DNA from: Lobulomyces angularis
Taxonomy: Eukaryota; Chytridiomycota; Chytridiomycetes; Lobulomycetales; Lobulomycetaceae
Assembly: GCA_027604685.1 (NCBI GenBank)
Contig: JADHYX010000238.1
Coordinates: forward strand, 1 to 33,329
Direction of reading: 5' to 3'
Length of the DNA stretch: 33,329 bases
The notes beneath the pieces are model-generated. The model was given only the letters and a program-made list of their open reading frames with translations, searched no databases and was not told where the DNA came from. Position 1 is the first letter of the stretch. Each line of letters begins with the position of its first letter. Shown here piece by piece: positions 21,116-32,609 of this stretch. Both the position numbers and the translations under genes were made by a program.

Positions 21116-22165
21116 TTTAAAATTTTCTAAAACCTTAAACCCTTAGCATGTATTTTAGTATTAAACTTTCAAAGTTTCAGATTAATAATATAAAATAGAA
21201 TTTTTATATTAATAAACGAATGGTGCAGTACGATGGTATCTTTTAAAACTTATGCTAAAATAGAAAACGGTATTGGAATTGAAAATAATTACAACTGATC
21301 ATTGCAAAAGGTAATCAAATTTGAGCAATTCATGTTTGTTTTTTAAAGTTCATTCGAAGGCTGAATGATGGATTTGAAATAATTACGAATTTACGTTTTA
21401 TAAGTTTTTAAGAGTATAATTCAGTACTGCCTACACAACAGACTTAATTGTCTGGTTATCCTGAATTTAAATTTCATATAGAATTAATAGCTTTAAAATT
21501 TTTTTACATCTTGTTTTTAGTTGAGCTAATTTATACGTTTATTAGATTTACTTGAAGCACTTCTTTTAGCTTCGCTTTACAATTTTAAAATTTACGAAAA
21601 TGAATTATTATTAAAGAACAAAGTGTAAATATTGAAAATGCAGCTGTAGAATATATCGCTCTTAATAAACGAAGTGTTTTGTGAATTTTAATGTGATATT
21701 AATATATGATGAGTTCATGGTAACTTGTTTTATGAAAAAAGTATACCAAATGTATATAAATTACAAGACTATTTTATACAAGTTTATGTGATTTAAACAT
21801 AGATTGTAAACTTTTAATTCCAAAATTCTGCATTATTAAGTGATTGATTTTTAAGTTAATCTCGTTATAAAAAACTACTACTTCCTATATTAAACGCGTT
21901 CGTATATGAATATAAAGAAGCAATATCCTGTAACAAAAATCAAAAATATATCTGATTTTCACTTGAAGTAAATCTTATCATTAGAATCGATTACATTAAT
22001 TAGTTGTAATTTATAAAAATTAGAAAGTTTAAAAATGCAGATTGTTCAATAAATAAAAATATGTATATGTAAAAAGATTTTTCATGTTTAAAAATTAGCA
22101 TTTAATAATATAGTTTTTTTTTTTTTAATTTTTTTAACTCAAAAAATACATACCTTTTGAAATAA
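21116..22165. other. 1.05-kb divergent spacer with few homopolymers
   Basis: Separates the divergent starts of EAF3 and ATP10. Between about 21110 and 22080 it lacks the long A/T runs that mark every other spacer here. Composition is closer to decayed coding sequence. All frames are interrupted; short open stretches (for example around 21220-21300 plus) show no recognisable domain. No tRNA or repeat seen. Confidence 0.4.
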
Positions 22166-23571
22166 ATGCAGAATAGAACATTGATTCGACTTTTATCTTC
22201 GAAAACAAATTCTAAGTCGTATTTACCACCTGCTCTGGATTTTGAAACAACCTTTAATACAAATATCAATAAATCTTCAGAAAAAAAAGTCAGCAAAGAA
22301 AAAAATTCAACGACAAAAAAAAACAATGATACTCCTCCAAAGAAAAAAGATGACGATGAAAAAAATTTAAATTTTTTTCAAAGATTCGATAAAAGACTGA
22401 AGGATAAAGCTGCGGAGATTAGGAGTCAACAAGGTCAACGACCAACGTAACTAAATTTTTGCTCACTAGTTTCACTTCCTTTAAATTGATAATTAAAATC
22501 TGATAATTAACATTTCCTTTTTATAAATTAGTGGATACCTATATAGACTTGAGGATCGATTAAAAGAGCAATCCAGCAAAAAATTGGCAGAAAGTAAGGA
22601 TAAAAGAAAAATGGAATTAAAAGCCAGAATGGATAAGTTTTTTGATGACGATGCTATTAAAATGCAGCGCGAAGTTTTGTTGAAAAAAGCTTTTACCAAA
22701 GGTTATTTTGCTGATGCGAAAGGTAAATATTGAAATTAAAAAAAAAATGGAAAAAAGTTTTGTTCTGATATATTTAAAAATTTGTTAGAGGTGGCTGTTA
22801 AAGGTGATAAATTTTGGGAAGCTCCAAAAGTTCTCAATTCTCTCCCAGTAAACAATATTTTTCACTTTTACACTGATAAAATTTCATTTTTTTTTTTTTT
22901 TATTGTTTTGGAAGACAGCGAAACAAATGATCAAGTTAGATTGCATTACATTAGCTAAAAACAAAGTGGAACTAAGTGCTTTAGCTAAAGGTAAAGTTAG
23001 TTTAGTAACTTTCTTCTTCAATGCTTTCGGAGAGGTAAAATATTTATTTTTTAAGTTTAAATATATTATACCAATATTTTAGCCTCATGTCAAGTCATAT
23101 GTTGATCCTTTCTTAGAAAAATATGAAAAACATACAGATACACAATTAATTCAAGTTCATGTTGAAGAAACGTAACCACATTTTTAGAAAATCAATTTTT
23201 TTAATCAAAATATTTTTTTTTTTTTAGGTGGACGAAAGTTCCTTTCTTAAAAATGTTGCTACCATTAGTAAGAAAAAAGATACCAGTAAACAGACATGTA
23301 AGTCTTTTTTATAAAGAAAATGATGAAAATTGTTATATTGACGTTTGTTTTAAAAAAGGATAATTATCTTTTAAATTATGAAGACATAGAGGAAATTCGT
23401 AGTCCCATCGGATTAACAAACAAATTGTTGGGATGGGTAAATCTAGTAGACTCTAGAGGTTTTATTAGATGGCAGGCTCATGGTCCTGCTACAAAAGGCG
23501 AAATAGAATCTTTGCTAAAAAATGTTGAGTTATTGTTAAATGATAAAAAGGCTTCTTTAAAAATAAAATAA
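22166..23571 (+). CDS. ATP10: Mitochondrial ATP synthase assembly factor Atp10
   Basis: Inner-membrane chaperone that helps build the Fo sector (Atp6/Atp9 ring) of ATP synthase. Exons: 22166-22446, 22532-22722, 22789-22847, 22915-23034, 23083-23171, 23228-23297, 23359-23571; 340 residues. The N-terminus NRTLIRLLSSKTNSKSY is basic without acids, a likely presequence. A Lys/Asp-rich, poorly conserved stretch runs to about 150. The Atp10 domain follows: GKVSLVTFFFNAFGE, LIQVHVEETWTKVPFLKMLL, a LVRKK motif, EIRSPIGLTNKLLGW and LVDSRGFIRWQAHGPAT, matching the family's GYVYLVD / IRWAACG-x-AT region in order and spacing. The first half is hard to assign and was read from open frame and splice sites. 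The gene stands alone on the plus strand, divergent from EAF3. Confidence 0.88.
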
Positions 23572-23964
23572 AGTATACGGATTCTTTGTTGATTTCAATT
23601 TTGATGAAAAACAGTATTAGGAATAGAGATAAAAAAAAAAGTAACGAAAAAAACCAAAAAAAGGAACAAAGAAAATAGTACATTATGTTCTAAATATAAT
23701 AAGGGACATTGTTTAAATTTAAGATATATTTAAGCAAATACTTTTTCATTGTGAATATTAATTTATAAAATAGAAGAAAAATTTGATTAAAGTAAAATCA
23801 ACAGTAAAGTGTAAATGAGAACATCAAAAAAAGCAAAAAAAAATTATTCTTATTTCAAAAAGTGTATCAAATTAAAGTAATAAAAAAATTTTGAAAAAAA
23901 AAAAGAAAAACTAAGATATAACCTTGAAAAGAAAAAAAATTATTGAAGTTAACATAGAGTGTTA
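23572..23964. other. Convergent 3' spacer
   Basis: Lies between the stops of ATP10 (plus) and the VAP gene (minus). A-rich runs of lysine-codon-like AAA. No gene, RNA or repeat seen. Confidence 0.6.
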
Positions 23965-25010
23965 TTAAAAAAACAAAACTCCTAAAAAGAATGCAATCAA
24001 TGCAATTAGACCAACTACTTGAGGGTTAAAATTTTGAACTTGTGCAATGGTAGGGGAGGGTGATTGGGCCACATCTTTATTCCCAGTAGTCACTCTTGGA
24101 TGAGAAGATTTTAGTCTGTCAATTTCAGCTTTATATCCTTCGCAAGCAAAAAGTAATTGTTTAATTCTATCTTTTAACTCTTTTTCTGTCAAATTGGGTT
24201 GGTTTGGAAGCTCTGGAACGGTTGGTGACGTTGGAAGTGTTTCTTGTATTTGAGGGTCTTCATGTTGAGGCTTTGACGGATTACTTTGGGAGGACTCTTT
24301 TTCTAAGTACAATAAAATATCTTATGAATATTTAATTCTTTTTTTTACCTGAACTAGGTAAATAAACGCATTTTAGTTTTTTTTCACATATAACGTCAGA
24401 AACGGCCCCTTGATCTTGTTTTTTTAATTGTTCTGCCTGCATCCAAAGTTCTTGCAATCGTTGCTTAGCATCATCCTGGCTTAAATTCATTAAATCATCT
24501 GGAATCTTAATAGCTTGCACTAAAAATTTATCTTTGCATCTATTACAAAAATTTTCTTGTATTAGTATTAGCACCAAAACAAAAAATTACAAAAGGTAGA
24601 GTGGATTTTTATGAAGGAAAAAAAAAGTTATTTACTTTACGTCATCAGGAGGATCTTCTTTCATAATTTGTAATAAAACTTGTACCTCCGTTTTCGCATT
24701 AGCAGCAATTCTACCAGAATTTGGTCTCTAGAAACCAATAAAAAAAAAACGTATGTTTGGTTTCAGCAAAAAATGTTTGTACTTACAACACAATACTGCT
24801 TTGGTGCAGTGGTTTTTACTTTAAAAGCTATACTAGATGTAGGATGAGTATTTATGACGTGTAAAGACTGTCCAACGATATTAACAGTAAAAGGCTTTCT
24901 GAATTCCAAATCCTTATTAGGATCTATTATTTTACAAATTGTAAGAAGATTTAATATATACACACTTTTTCATAATACTTTTTTTTACCTAGATCAATAA
25001 AACTCGCCAT
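23965..25010 (-). CDS. SCS2: VAP/Scs2-like tail-anchored ER contact-site protein
   Basis: ER membrane receptor that recruits FFAT-motif proteins and tethers the ER to other membranes. Exons in transcript order: 25010-24989, 24923-24787, 24727-24636, 24539-24349, 24302-23965; 259 residues. MSP domain: DLEFRKPFTVNIVG, SSIAFKVKTTAPKQYCVRPN, SGRIAANAKTEVQVLLQ, CKDKFLVQAIKIP (about 8-110). The FKVKTTAP-KQYCVRPN words form the FFAT-binding face in the family. A Ser/Pro/Gln linker, a short coiled coil (LKDRIKQLLFACEGYKAEI, about 195-222) and a C-terminal hydrophobic anchor VVGLIALIAFFLGVLFF complete the standard VAP architecture. The third intron donor lies one codon after an alternative GT: only the downstream site (24635) keeps the frame. 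Confidence 0.95.
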
Positions 25011-25246
25011 TAAATTTTTTTTTGAAATTCAATGTGGTTTGTGTAACTTCAAAAGCTAAAAAGTTTAAAAATTTTTCGTCAAAGGAAACTTCATTTATAT
25101 TAAATGAAATCGTTAGATTTGACCATAATAACCATGCAGATCTACTAGAATTTGAAATTAAATTTTAGTGCAAAAGTTGCCAGTTGTTTTTTTTTCTTCA
25201 TATAATAATGTTATTACTTAATATAATTAACCATCAATATTAAAAT

Positions 25247-26988
25247 TTATCTTTTATCTAAAATACTAGCACCGAATTCTTCGTATTCCTTCTTACTGAT
25301 CCAAAGCTGATGAAATGTTCCCAATGATGCTAAAATGGAGCCACCAATCCAGCTACCGAATCTTTTTTCGATAAGATTCGCTGGGGAATGAAGTCTGACT
25401 TTAATCTATTTTTAAGGAATATGATATTAGTTATAGTATAATAGGAATTACCCCTGGTGCTAACAAATTTAATTCACAATGTAGCCTTTCTGCAAATCCA
25501 TTTAATAACGTATTTCCACCTGTCAAAACCACATTAGTATACATTATAGTTCTTATATCCTGATCACATAGCATAACACTTTGATGTGCTAAATGATGTA
25601 CACCCACAATTGGCTGGGCAAATGAGGAATTGGCTACTGGATCAGTTACTGCCTTTAAAAAATCATAAATTCAAAAATAAAAAAAATTGTTACCGGTAAA
25701 ATAAATTTAGGATCGAATAAGCATTCTGGGATCATATATCTTAGTCTAGCAAAAGAGGTATTAAATCCTGTAGTAAATTCATAGCACTTTTTAGGTCTTT
25801 CATTTTTGATTTTGTAATGTATTTAGATGAAGAGTATATTTCAATTTTTTTTTTCACCTTGACTGAGCAATTCTGGAATCAAATGGTACTTCTAAATTAC
25901 TGCAGATAGTTTCTTTAAATTCATGTAAAGCTTTTTTAACATTTAAATCATGGAAACTCGGATGTGCGTTAGGTGTGTCTTTTAGTTCATACCTTGCTGG
26001 TTGATCCTGCCCATTTAAAATAAACAAGAAATTAATTACGTACTACTTCACTTACTGCATCAACAGGATATTTTTTTGAAATTTGATACTGTGGTATTAT
26101 ATCAAATCCTAACTCTTGTTTTAAGTAGAGAGCAGCTTGATTAGAGACGAATTCCTTAATGAATATATATATTAATGTTATTGAGAAACTATGTTAAATT
26201 CTTACTCCAGCAAGATTTTGTTTTTGAACACCTTTTCTTAAAACATATCCATCATACACTGGTGTTACACTTGTATTTTCACCTCCAGAATCAATAACTA
26301 AGGCGTTGGATTTACCAGCAGAAAATCTAATTTTTTTTTTTTAAAATTACAACAGTTACCAAAATAAAATTTAAATACGCTGACAATACAGCATTTTGTG
26401 CTAAATAGAATGCTGGCACATTAAACGTTTCAAAAGCCATTTCTAACATTTTTTCTCTAGATTCTTTATTCGCCCAGCTGGATTCTGACATTAGTAATGG
26501 ATGATGTTCTGGTACAGTTCTAATTTAAAAAAAAAAAAAATTAAATGTTCATTAAGCAATACTATTTCAAAACCTTAAACGGTTTGTGTAAGAATATTCC
26601 CAAATGTCCTCAAATGCGTCCCAATCTTCAACTTTAATTTTTAATTAATTTTGTTTTAAAATAATTTAGAGGTAAATCTAATACCAACTCCATTTTTAAA
26701 GGGATTTTTAAATTCTACATTAGGTTTATATTTATAGGTATTGTTTTCCCCTAACAAAACGTTCCGTTTCTTTCGTTCTTTTGAATCTATTTCCATTTTT
26801 TCATTATCTATTATATTTTGATCATATCCAACATAGCTTGGGAATACAGCACGAGGACAATCTTCCCCAGCATAACTTTGATATTAAATATAAAAACCCA
26901 TAAAAAAATCAATTTTACCCAATTTTAGAAGAAGTACAACCAAAATCAAATACTAGACCAGAAACTTCATCTCCTCCATATAGTACCA
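25247..26988 (-). CDS. ARP4: Actin-related protein 4 (Arp4/BAF53), nuclear
   Basis: Nuclear actin-like subunit of NuA4, INO80 and SWR1 in fungi. Exons in transcript order: (start codon's first base probably upstream, see findings) 26988-26919, 26875-26685, 26631-26574, 26519-26379, 26326-26206, 26154-26056, 26006-25858, 25796-25694, 25652-25452, 25405-25247. With one upstream base the frame closes at 430 residues; human BAF53a has 429. Seen: [117 protein letters not shown] and the Arp4-specific C-terminus [37 protein letters not shown] at the N-terminus and the SLGTFHQLW end distinguish Arp4 from actin and Arp5. The 5' end is uncertain. Confidence 0.92.
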
Positions 26989-27417
26989 CTAAAAAAATTT
27001 ATATAACATAAAAAAAATTTTTTTTTTTTTTTTTTCTTTTTTATTACTTTTTTGAAAAAATTTAGAATTTACAACAAAACCCTCAAAAATTTTACAAAAA
27101 CTCTTGTAAAATTAACCTTTTTTTTTAGATGATATGATGGGCCTAACTACCATGCACTCAAATATTTTTTTTGATTATTTGGAGTTAAGAGATATTTGAA
27201 TACAACTCTCCTATTGCAAATCTTTCTTTGATGCACTTCAACTGTAAATTTATCTATGAAAGTATATATATTAACTCCAGCAAAAAATATTCACTACATT
27301 ATTTTCACTGTAAAAAAGTCTAATTTATCAATTGATTTTTTCTCAAATGGAAAAAAACTTAACTATAGCTATGGTTATAAATAAAGTTACTTAAGACTGT
27401 TGTATCCTTAATATATT
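26989..27417. other. Spacer with the ARP4 5' end
   Basis: Between ARP4 and the downstream-lying ATP-grasp gene (both minus). The first ~75 nt appear to be a 5' intron of ARP4, including a T tract near 27018-27035. The rest is AT-rich with no gene seen. Confidence 0.45.
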
Positions 27418-28877
27418 TTATTCAACTTTTTTATTTCTTTTACAGGAATATAAAACCAAATCAGAAAAAAATGCATCTGGTAACACATTGCTGAGCTTAA
27501 GTATTTCAGTAGTTGTCGAACTCCCTGAAATACCACAATTAGCATTAACTTCTAATACAAATGCGTCCAATTTTTCTAAACATCTTGTTCTAATATCCAC
27601 TCTTCCATATCCGTTACCTATTTGTACATATATTAAAATATATCAGTTATGTTTCAGCACTAACCACCACAAGCATTGTAAGCATTTACAGCAAGTTTAA
27701 TTAGTTCCTGCTGCCACTCAATGGGAGCTGGAGCATACCAATAAAAACTTTCAGCACTGCCATCTGGTGCGTTTCCATCCAAATCATATCCATCCCAGTA
27801 TCTTTTGTTGCATAATTGGTGAATAAAAAGGATATAAATTAACAGTTTTTTCGCAAACCATTTACCTATCAAATGCCAAAAATCTTTCAAATTTTCCAAG
27901 CTTTTTATTAAAAACTCTTTCTGCAGGTAAATACGCTTTTATTCCGACCATACTATCACCAGTCACTAAAACTGTAAACTCCCTGCCTGCAAGATATTCT
28001 TCTATAAATACACCATCAGGATTTTTAATTACGGTTTCTTTTAAAAGTTCAACTGCTTCACTTGTCACACTTCGGACGACATTACCCTTGTTTATTGATA
28101 AACTTGCATAACTTACAGCCGGTTTTATGATCACTGGAAAACCTAATTTCTCTCCTGCTAATTCTAAATCTTCCTTTTCAAAACTGCAATTTTTATTTTT
28201 TTAAGATTCTTTAATATTATAAAAAAAAAAAAAGAAAAAAATTACTTTTTTCTAACTTCCACAAATTCTGAAGTTGAAACATTTTTTTCTAAAAGTTTTT
28301 TTTTTAAGGTGGGTTTACTAGTGGTTAGTTCATAAAACAAAGGATCTGAACCCGAATAAGGTATATTTGAAGTTTCCAACATCGAAACAATACTCAAACC
28401 AGGATAACCATCTACCTCTGTGCCTAAAAATAAATAATAAACTTTTTTTCTTAAAAAATAATATAAATTTACCATCACATAGGTTTATGATACACATAGA
28501 TTCACCATTTGAATATTTTTTTTTTAATTCTTCTATAATTTGTATATAGTTTTCAAGTGTAATTTCGATTACAGCAATATTTTTTGAATTACATTGTTTG
28601 AAAATTTTTTTTAATGAATTTAAACTATCTTCTTTTCCATACTAGTAAATTATTAAAAAAAAAAATAATAATAATAATATTTATTCATTACCTCATTAGA
28701 TAAATACAAGGATTTGTCAACATTATCTTTTTTTTTTATTGACAACTTTCCATCAAATATATAAATGTTTGGAAAATTAGTTAATGGATTTGTAACAGAG
28801 GGAATTGATGAAGTTTTCGTGCCTGGCAGAGTTGCTTTATTTAACTCTGCTATTATTCTTTCTTCAGATATAAGCAT
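27418..28877 (-). CDS. D-Ala-D-Ala-ligase-like ATP-grasp protein
   Basis: ATP-grasp enzyme related to bacterial Ddl; no fungal function is known to me. Exons in transcript order: 28877-28692, 28641-28473, 28423-28246, 28183-27866, 27801-27665, 27617-27418; 395 residues, a little longer than Ddl. Ddl-like N-terminal words: a NLCDGTEVDGYPG loop split by an intron, LSIVSMLETSNIPYSGSDPL, then TSKPTLKKKLLEKN. ATP-grasp: FPVIIKPAVSYASLSI (A-loop lysine region), GVFIEEYLAGREFTVLV, and the metal/ATP-binding end GYGRVDIR plus FVLEVNANCGIS. An unusual Trp/Tyr-rich insert (YWDGYDLDG, ESFYWYAPAPI) lies between the two. Introns and the AT-rich base use show a resident nuclear gene, not contamination. Substrate unknown; peptidoglycan-type D-Ala-D-Ala ligation is not implied because fungi do not make peptidoglycan. 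No targeting signal is obvious. Confidence 0.82.
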
Positions 28878-29408
28878 TTCTTTTTTAAGTATTAATTATT
28901 TTTTTATTGAAAATGTACATAAATTTTTTTTAAACTCAGATTCATATTTTAGATTTTGGTTAACTAAAATAATGGTGAATTAGCTCCACGATACTGCTGA
29001 ATTTTAAAATTTCCTTATATGTGTGGTTTAAAGTGTAAAAAAAATACATAGAACTGGACCTGAGAAGAAAGTATGAACTTTCGTAATTTAACAATTTTTT
29101 AATAATGTTGTATTTTTTAAAATTGGCAACTCTGATTTTAAAAAATTGAAAATTTGTTTCTATAGAATTTTCTCGAATTAAGTAGTTATATGGACTGCAT
29201 TGTTATTTTTTTAAGAAAAAAAAAAATTTTAATATAAAAAAAAACAACTGAAAGATAAATATTAAAAAAAAATAAAATAAAACTAAGAGAACTAAAATAT
29301 CAATGTTTTAAAATTAATAACATTTTTTCGTTTTTGTAATTAAATATTTGAATAATCTAATACTGAATATAACTTTACAATATAAAATATCAGTGATAAA
29401 AATTAATA
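28878..29408. other. Divergent spacer
   Basis: Lies between the starts of the ATP-grasp gene (minus) and the coiled-coil gene (plus), so it should hold both promoters. Very AT-rich; no gene, RNA or clear element seen. Confidence 0.55.
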
Positions 29409-30595
29409 ATGTTTGGTGACAAAAAAAAAATTAATGAACTGACAAACCAGGTAAAAGAAAGCAAATTAAAAATTGATGAACTGCTATTGGATAAGAAAAG
29501 TCTTGAAATAGAACTGGAAAAGAACAAAGAAAAGTTAATAAAAGTGGAGGAGGACAACAAAACTATAGTAAAAAATAATGCTCTACTTGATGAAGAATTT
29601 GAAGCGAAAGTTTCACAAATAGAAAATGAGTTTGACTTAAAATTTCTTGAAGAAAAACTTAAGTTTGACTTGATTTTAATTGAAGAAAGAAAGCAGTTAA
29701 ATAACGGATTTGAACAGAAGGAAAAAGGTTAGTAAAAAAAAAAAAGTTTTGATATAACTAATGGTTAAATTTTATCATGAAATTAGCCCATTTAATTCAA
29801 ATCGAAGAAAAAAATAAATTAATCACAGATTTGGAGTTAAAAAATTTTTTCAATACCAGTAATACCAAAAATTCCAAAGATAGCAAGGTGAGGAAAAAAA
29901 TATAGCAATTTAACAAAAAAAAATAGAATTATGCACAGCTTTATTGTTAATTATCTTTTTTTATAAACAAATAGTTGGAATTGGAAAATGTAAAAAAGCA
30001 ACTTCTGCAAGAACAGGAGAATAATCAAAAATTAAATTCAAAAGTAAATGAAAGTGTCCTGGAAATACAAAATTTAAAGGCAGAAAAATTTAGTTTAGAT
30101 GTGAAAATTGAAAATATATTAAGTGAAAGAAAATTAGAGAGGGCGAAAGATTTAGCAGCTATGAACGTTGAACAGGAAAATAAGAACACACAGCTGGTAG
30201 CTGATCTAAAGTTTAAGTTAGAAAATAATGAAAAACTGTTAAAAGAAGCTACCACTAATTTTCAAATCACAAAAAATAAAGACGATGAGGAGGCCACTTA
30301 CCTAAAATCCGAAATAAAAAGACTGGAGGAACGTTATGAGGACATAATTGTAAAGTTAAAAATGGCAGGATCAAAAAAAAACATAGAATATAGGATGGAA
30401 AGTAAAACTGAATTAAAAGATAAAACGAAAAATAAAAAATTTGGTGAACTAATAATGATAGAAGGTGAACATGTTTTTTTAAGAAATATGGCAATAAATA
30501 ATCTTAAAGTAAACATATTGGGAGACAATATTAAAGATTTAAATAGTAGATTAAAGCATCAGAATTACATTTTAAAAAAATTAACAGTAACTTAA
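29409..30595 (+). CDS. Coiled-coil protein of unknown function
   Basis: I do not recognise a family. Exons 29409-29727, 29787-29887, 29975-30595 join in frame to 346 residues. Nearly the whole chain is Lys/Glu/Leu/Asn-rich with heptad-like spacing of Leu and Ile (for example IDELLLDKKSLEIELEKNKE and LVADLKFKLENNEKLL), i.e. a long coiled coil of about residues 5-265. The C-terminal ~80 residues (GELIMIEGEHVFLRNMAINN, then IKDLNSRLKHQNYI) are less repetitive and may pack as a short domain. No signal peptide or membrane helix. A cytoskeletal, golgin-like or centrosomal role would be a guess. Base composition is like its neighbours. Confidence 0.7.
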
Positions 30596-31533
30596 TTTTA
30601 AGTCATTGCATTTTAAATAATATAATTTATATTTTTGAATCATTTATAGCAAAAAAAAATTGGTTGATTACATGACAGCACTTAATTAAATATAATGAAA
30701 AAAGATTTGAAGTGATTTTATAATTGTATATTAATAAAGATTAATAATTACACTATATTTGCTACAAAATCACAATGTATATTTAAATAATAGTTTACGG
30801 ATTAAAATTTTAAAAACACAAAGATCAAAGTGAATGAAACACAAAATGACAAAATGTTAAAGATTTGACAACATGAATACAAAATCGCGCCACAACGGAT
30901 TGCTGCGAATCTTATGATTTTTTCTGATTTTTTTGAGATTTTTTGCTATTTTTTTTGTCAATTTCGCAATTTTTGATCAACTGTGTTTTTATTTTTTTTT
31001 TTTGTGGTGAACTTGTACTGATGTTGTGATATTTTGAAGCTTTTTAGTTGAACTCTTGGATGAATGGAAAAATTACGCAAATAACAGCGAAAGTGTTATT
31101 CAGAAGATGGTATATAGAGATTTTATTACCATCAAATGATAAAGTGACTGCGTACTGATCACTAAATACTTTAAAGCAATTTACATATTACTGGAGGGGT
31201 ATTTATCTGATATGCTGCGGGAAATCAATCTACCAACCTACCAACATGTTGTTTATACACTACAAAACAGCTCTATTTTTCTCTATTTGAGTAGGTAGTT
31301 ACTGAAACTTATTTTAAAATTTCAAATCTTTTTTTCAATTTTATTGACCACAAAATAATATGTTTCAAACTAACAGATTCTGAACTTGCAAGTAAACAGA
31401 AAAAACTATTTGTTTTTTTTTGCATTTTCCCCTTTTTTTTTGCTACATCTATTTTTATCAAATTGCGTCGCTGTGTAAATTTTTATAGCATATAAAGTCA
31501 TCATTTTAAAATTTAAATTAAACTTAATTCAAA
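30596..31533. other. Gene-free spacer before the secreted-protein pair
   Basis: No gene seen in 940 nt. It contains poly-T stretches, a less AT-rich patch near 30885-30920 (GCGCCACAACGG) and the promoter of the DUF4360 gene, with a TATA-like box at its end. All frames are interrupted. Confidence 0.5.
31491..31497 (+). promoter_or_regulatory. TATA box of the DUF4360 gene
   Basis: TATAAAG, 37 nt before the start codon of the secreted DUF4360 protein. It is the only clear TATA-like box next to a start that I noted here. Confidence 0.5.
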
Positions 31534-32609
31534 ATGAAGTTATCTGTTTTAATTGCAATTTTTTCTGTTGTCTCTGCCGGCCCAAGTTACACTGTGACAA
31601 GAACGGTTATTGCCCCAACATCAGTTAAAACTACGAGGGTAAAAACTACAAAGGTAAAAACTACCACTGTGATATCAAGTCAAATTGCATCCTCCAGTAG
31701 TATTCCATTTTCAAGTGAAATTCCTACAACAGAAGTCCCATCTTCAAGTGAAATTCCTACTACGACGGAAGTTCCATCTTCAAGTGAAATTCCTACTACG
31801 ACGGAAGTTCCAACTTCAAGTGAAATTCCTACAACAGAAATTCCAACTTCGACTGAAACAACTAGAATTCCAACAACAACTCAACCTCCACTACCAACTA
31901 CACCAGCGAATGTTTCAATAAAAAGTATTGTTTCTGCTGGTTCCGGGTGTCCTGCAGGAAGTGCAAGAGCATCTATTAATTCTAATGGATCTCATCTCGC
32001 AAGTAATTGAACTTTAAATGTTTATAAACTAGTCTCACTGATCATCATATTTTTTTTGTTGCAATATTAGTTTCCCATGATCCTATTCAAGCTTCCAAAG
32101 GACCTTCTGTACCTATCACTGAAAGTAGAAAAAATTGCCAAGTTAACTTAAATTTAAGTTTTGAATCCGGTAATATTAATAGTTTATTTTTATCGTTAAC
32201 CAAAAAAAAAAAAAAATATAAAAATTATCAATTTAAAAGGTTGGCAATATAGATTAAATAGTGTTCAATCTCGTGGCTATTATCAACTTGAAAATGGTGT
32301 TACCGCTACTCAAAAATTCACAAACTACTATTCAGGTGAAGTCGAACAACAAACTGCTCAAAAGGATATCAGCTCTGGTGAAAGTAATTACTCTTTTGTA
32401 GAAATGTTCCGTGGTGAAGTTTGGTCGCCATGTAACAAGGATGTCGCGGTTAACATCAATAGTCAAGGTAACAAAAAATTATAAATTTTCTTTTTAGTTT
32501 TATTTTCTTTACAGTTCGTGTTGCAGGATCTGGAAGTGGTTATATCGTTGTTGATCCTGTTGAAGGAGATACTATTTACAAAGTTTCAATTGATTGGAGA
32601 AGATGTTAA
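31534..32609 (+). CDS. Secreted mucin-like DUF4360 protein
   Basis: Exons 31534-32002, 32071-32169, 32240-32467, 32515-32609 give 296 residues. Signal peptide MKLSVLIAIFSVVSA (about 1-16). Residues 17-128 are a Ser/Thr/Pro-rich stalk, probably heavily O-glycosylated: a VKTT(R/K/T) triplet repeat, then four SSEIPTT(T)E(V/I)P units. The C-terminal ~165 residues match the fungal secreted DUF4360 domain: GSGCPAGSARASI, RKNCQVNLNLSF, GWQYRLNSVQSRGYYQLENG, VEMFRGEVWSPC, VNINSQVRV, and a final Trp-Arg-Arg-Cys. The cysteines at the usual places suggest disulfides. Extracellular or wall location is inferred from the signal peptide and stalk; the biochemical role of the domain is not established. A TATAAAG box lies 37 nt upstream. 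Confidence 0.92.
31711..31848 (+). repeat. In-frame Ser/Thr/Pro stalk repeats, 4 units
   Basis: Four tandem units inside the DUF4360 gene: 31711-31743 (33 nt), 31744-31779 and 31780-31815 (36 nt), 31816-31848 (33 nt). All start TCAAGTGAAATTCCTAC. They encode SSEIPTT(T)E(V/I)P; units differ by one Thr codon. Confidence 0.9.

Noticed and set aside
22166..23571. Tim44-like import protein, suggested by the charged N-terminal half
   Set aside because: The C-terminal half carries the Atp10 signature (LIQVHVEETW, WVNLVDSRGFIRW) and no Tim44 domain.
25247..26988. Conventional actin or Arp5
   Set aside because: YGGDEV at the N-terminus, KNGVVEDWD and the C-terminus [17 protein letters not shown] are Arp4/BAF53 features.
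27418..28877. Bacterial contamination carrying ddl
   Set aside because: Five GT-AG introns, in-phase exons, and base composition like the neighbouring fungal genes.
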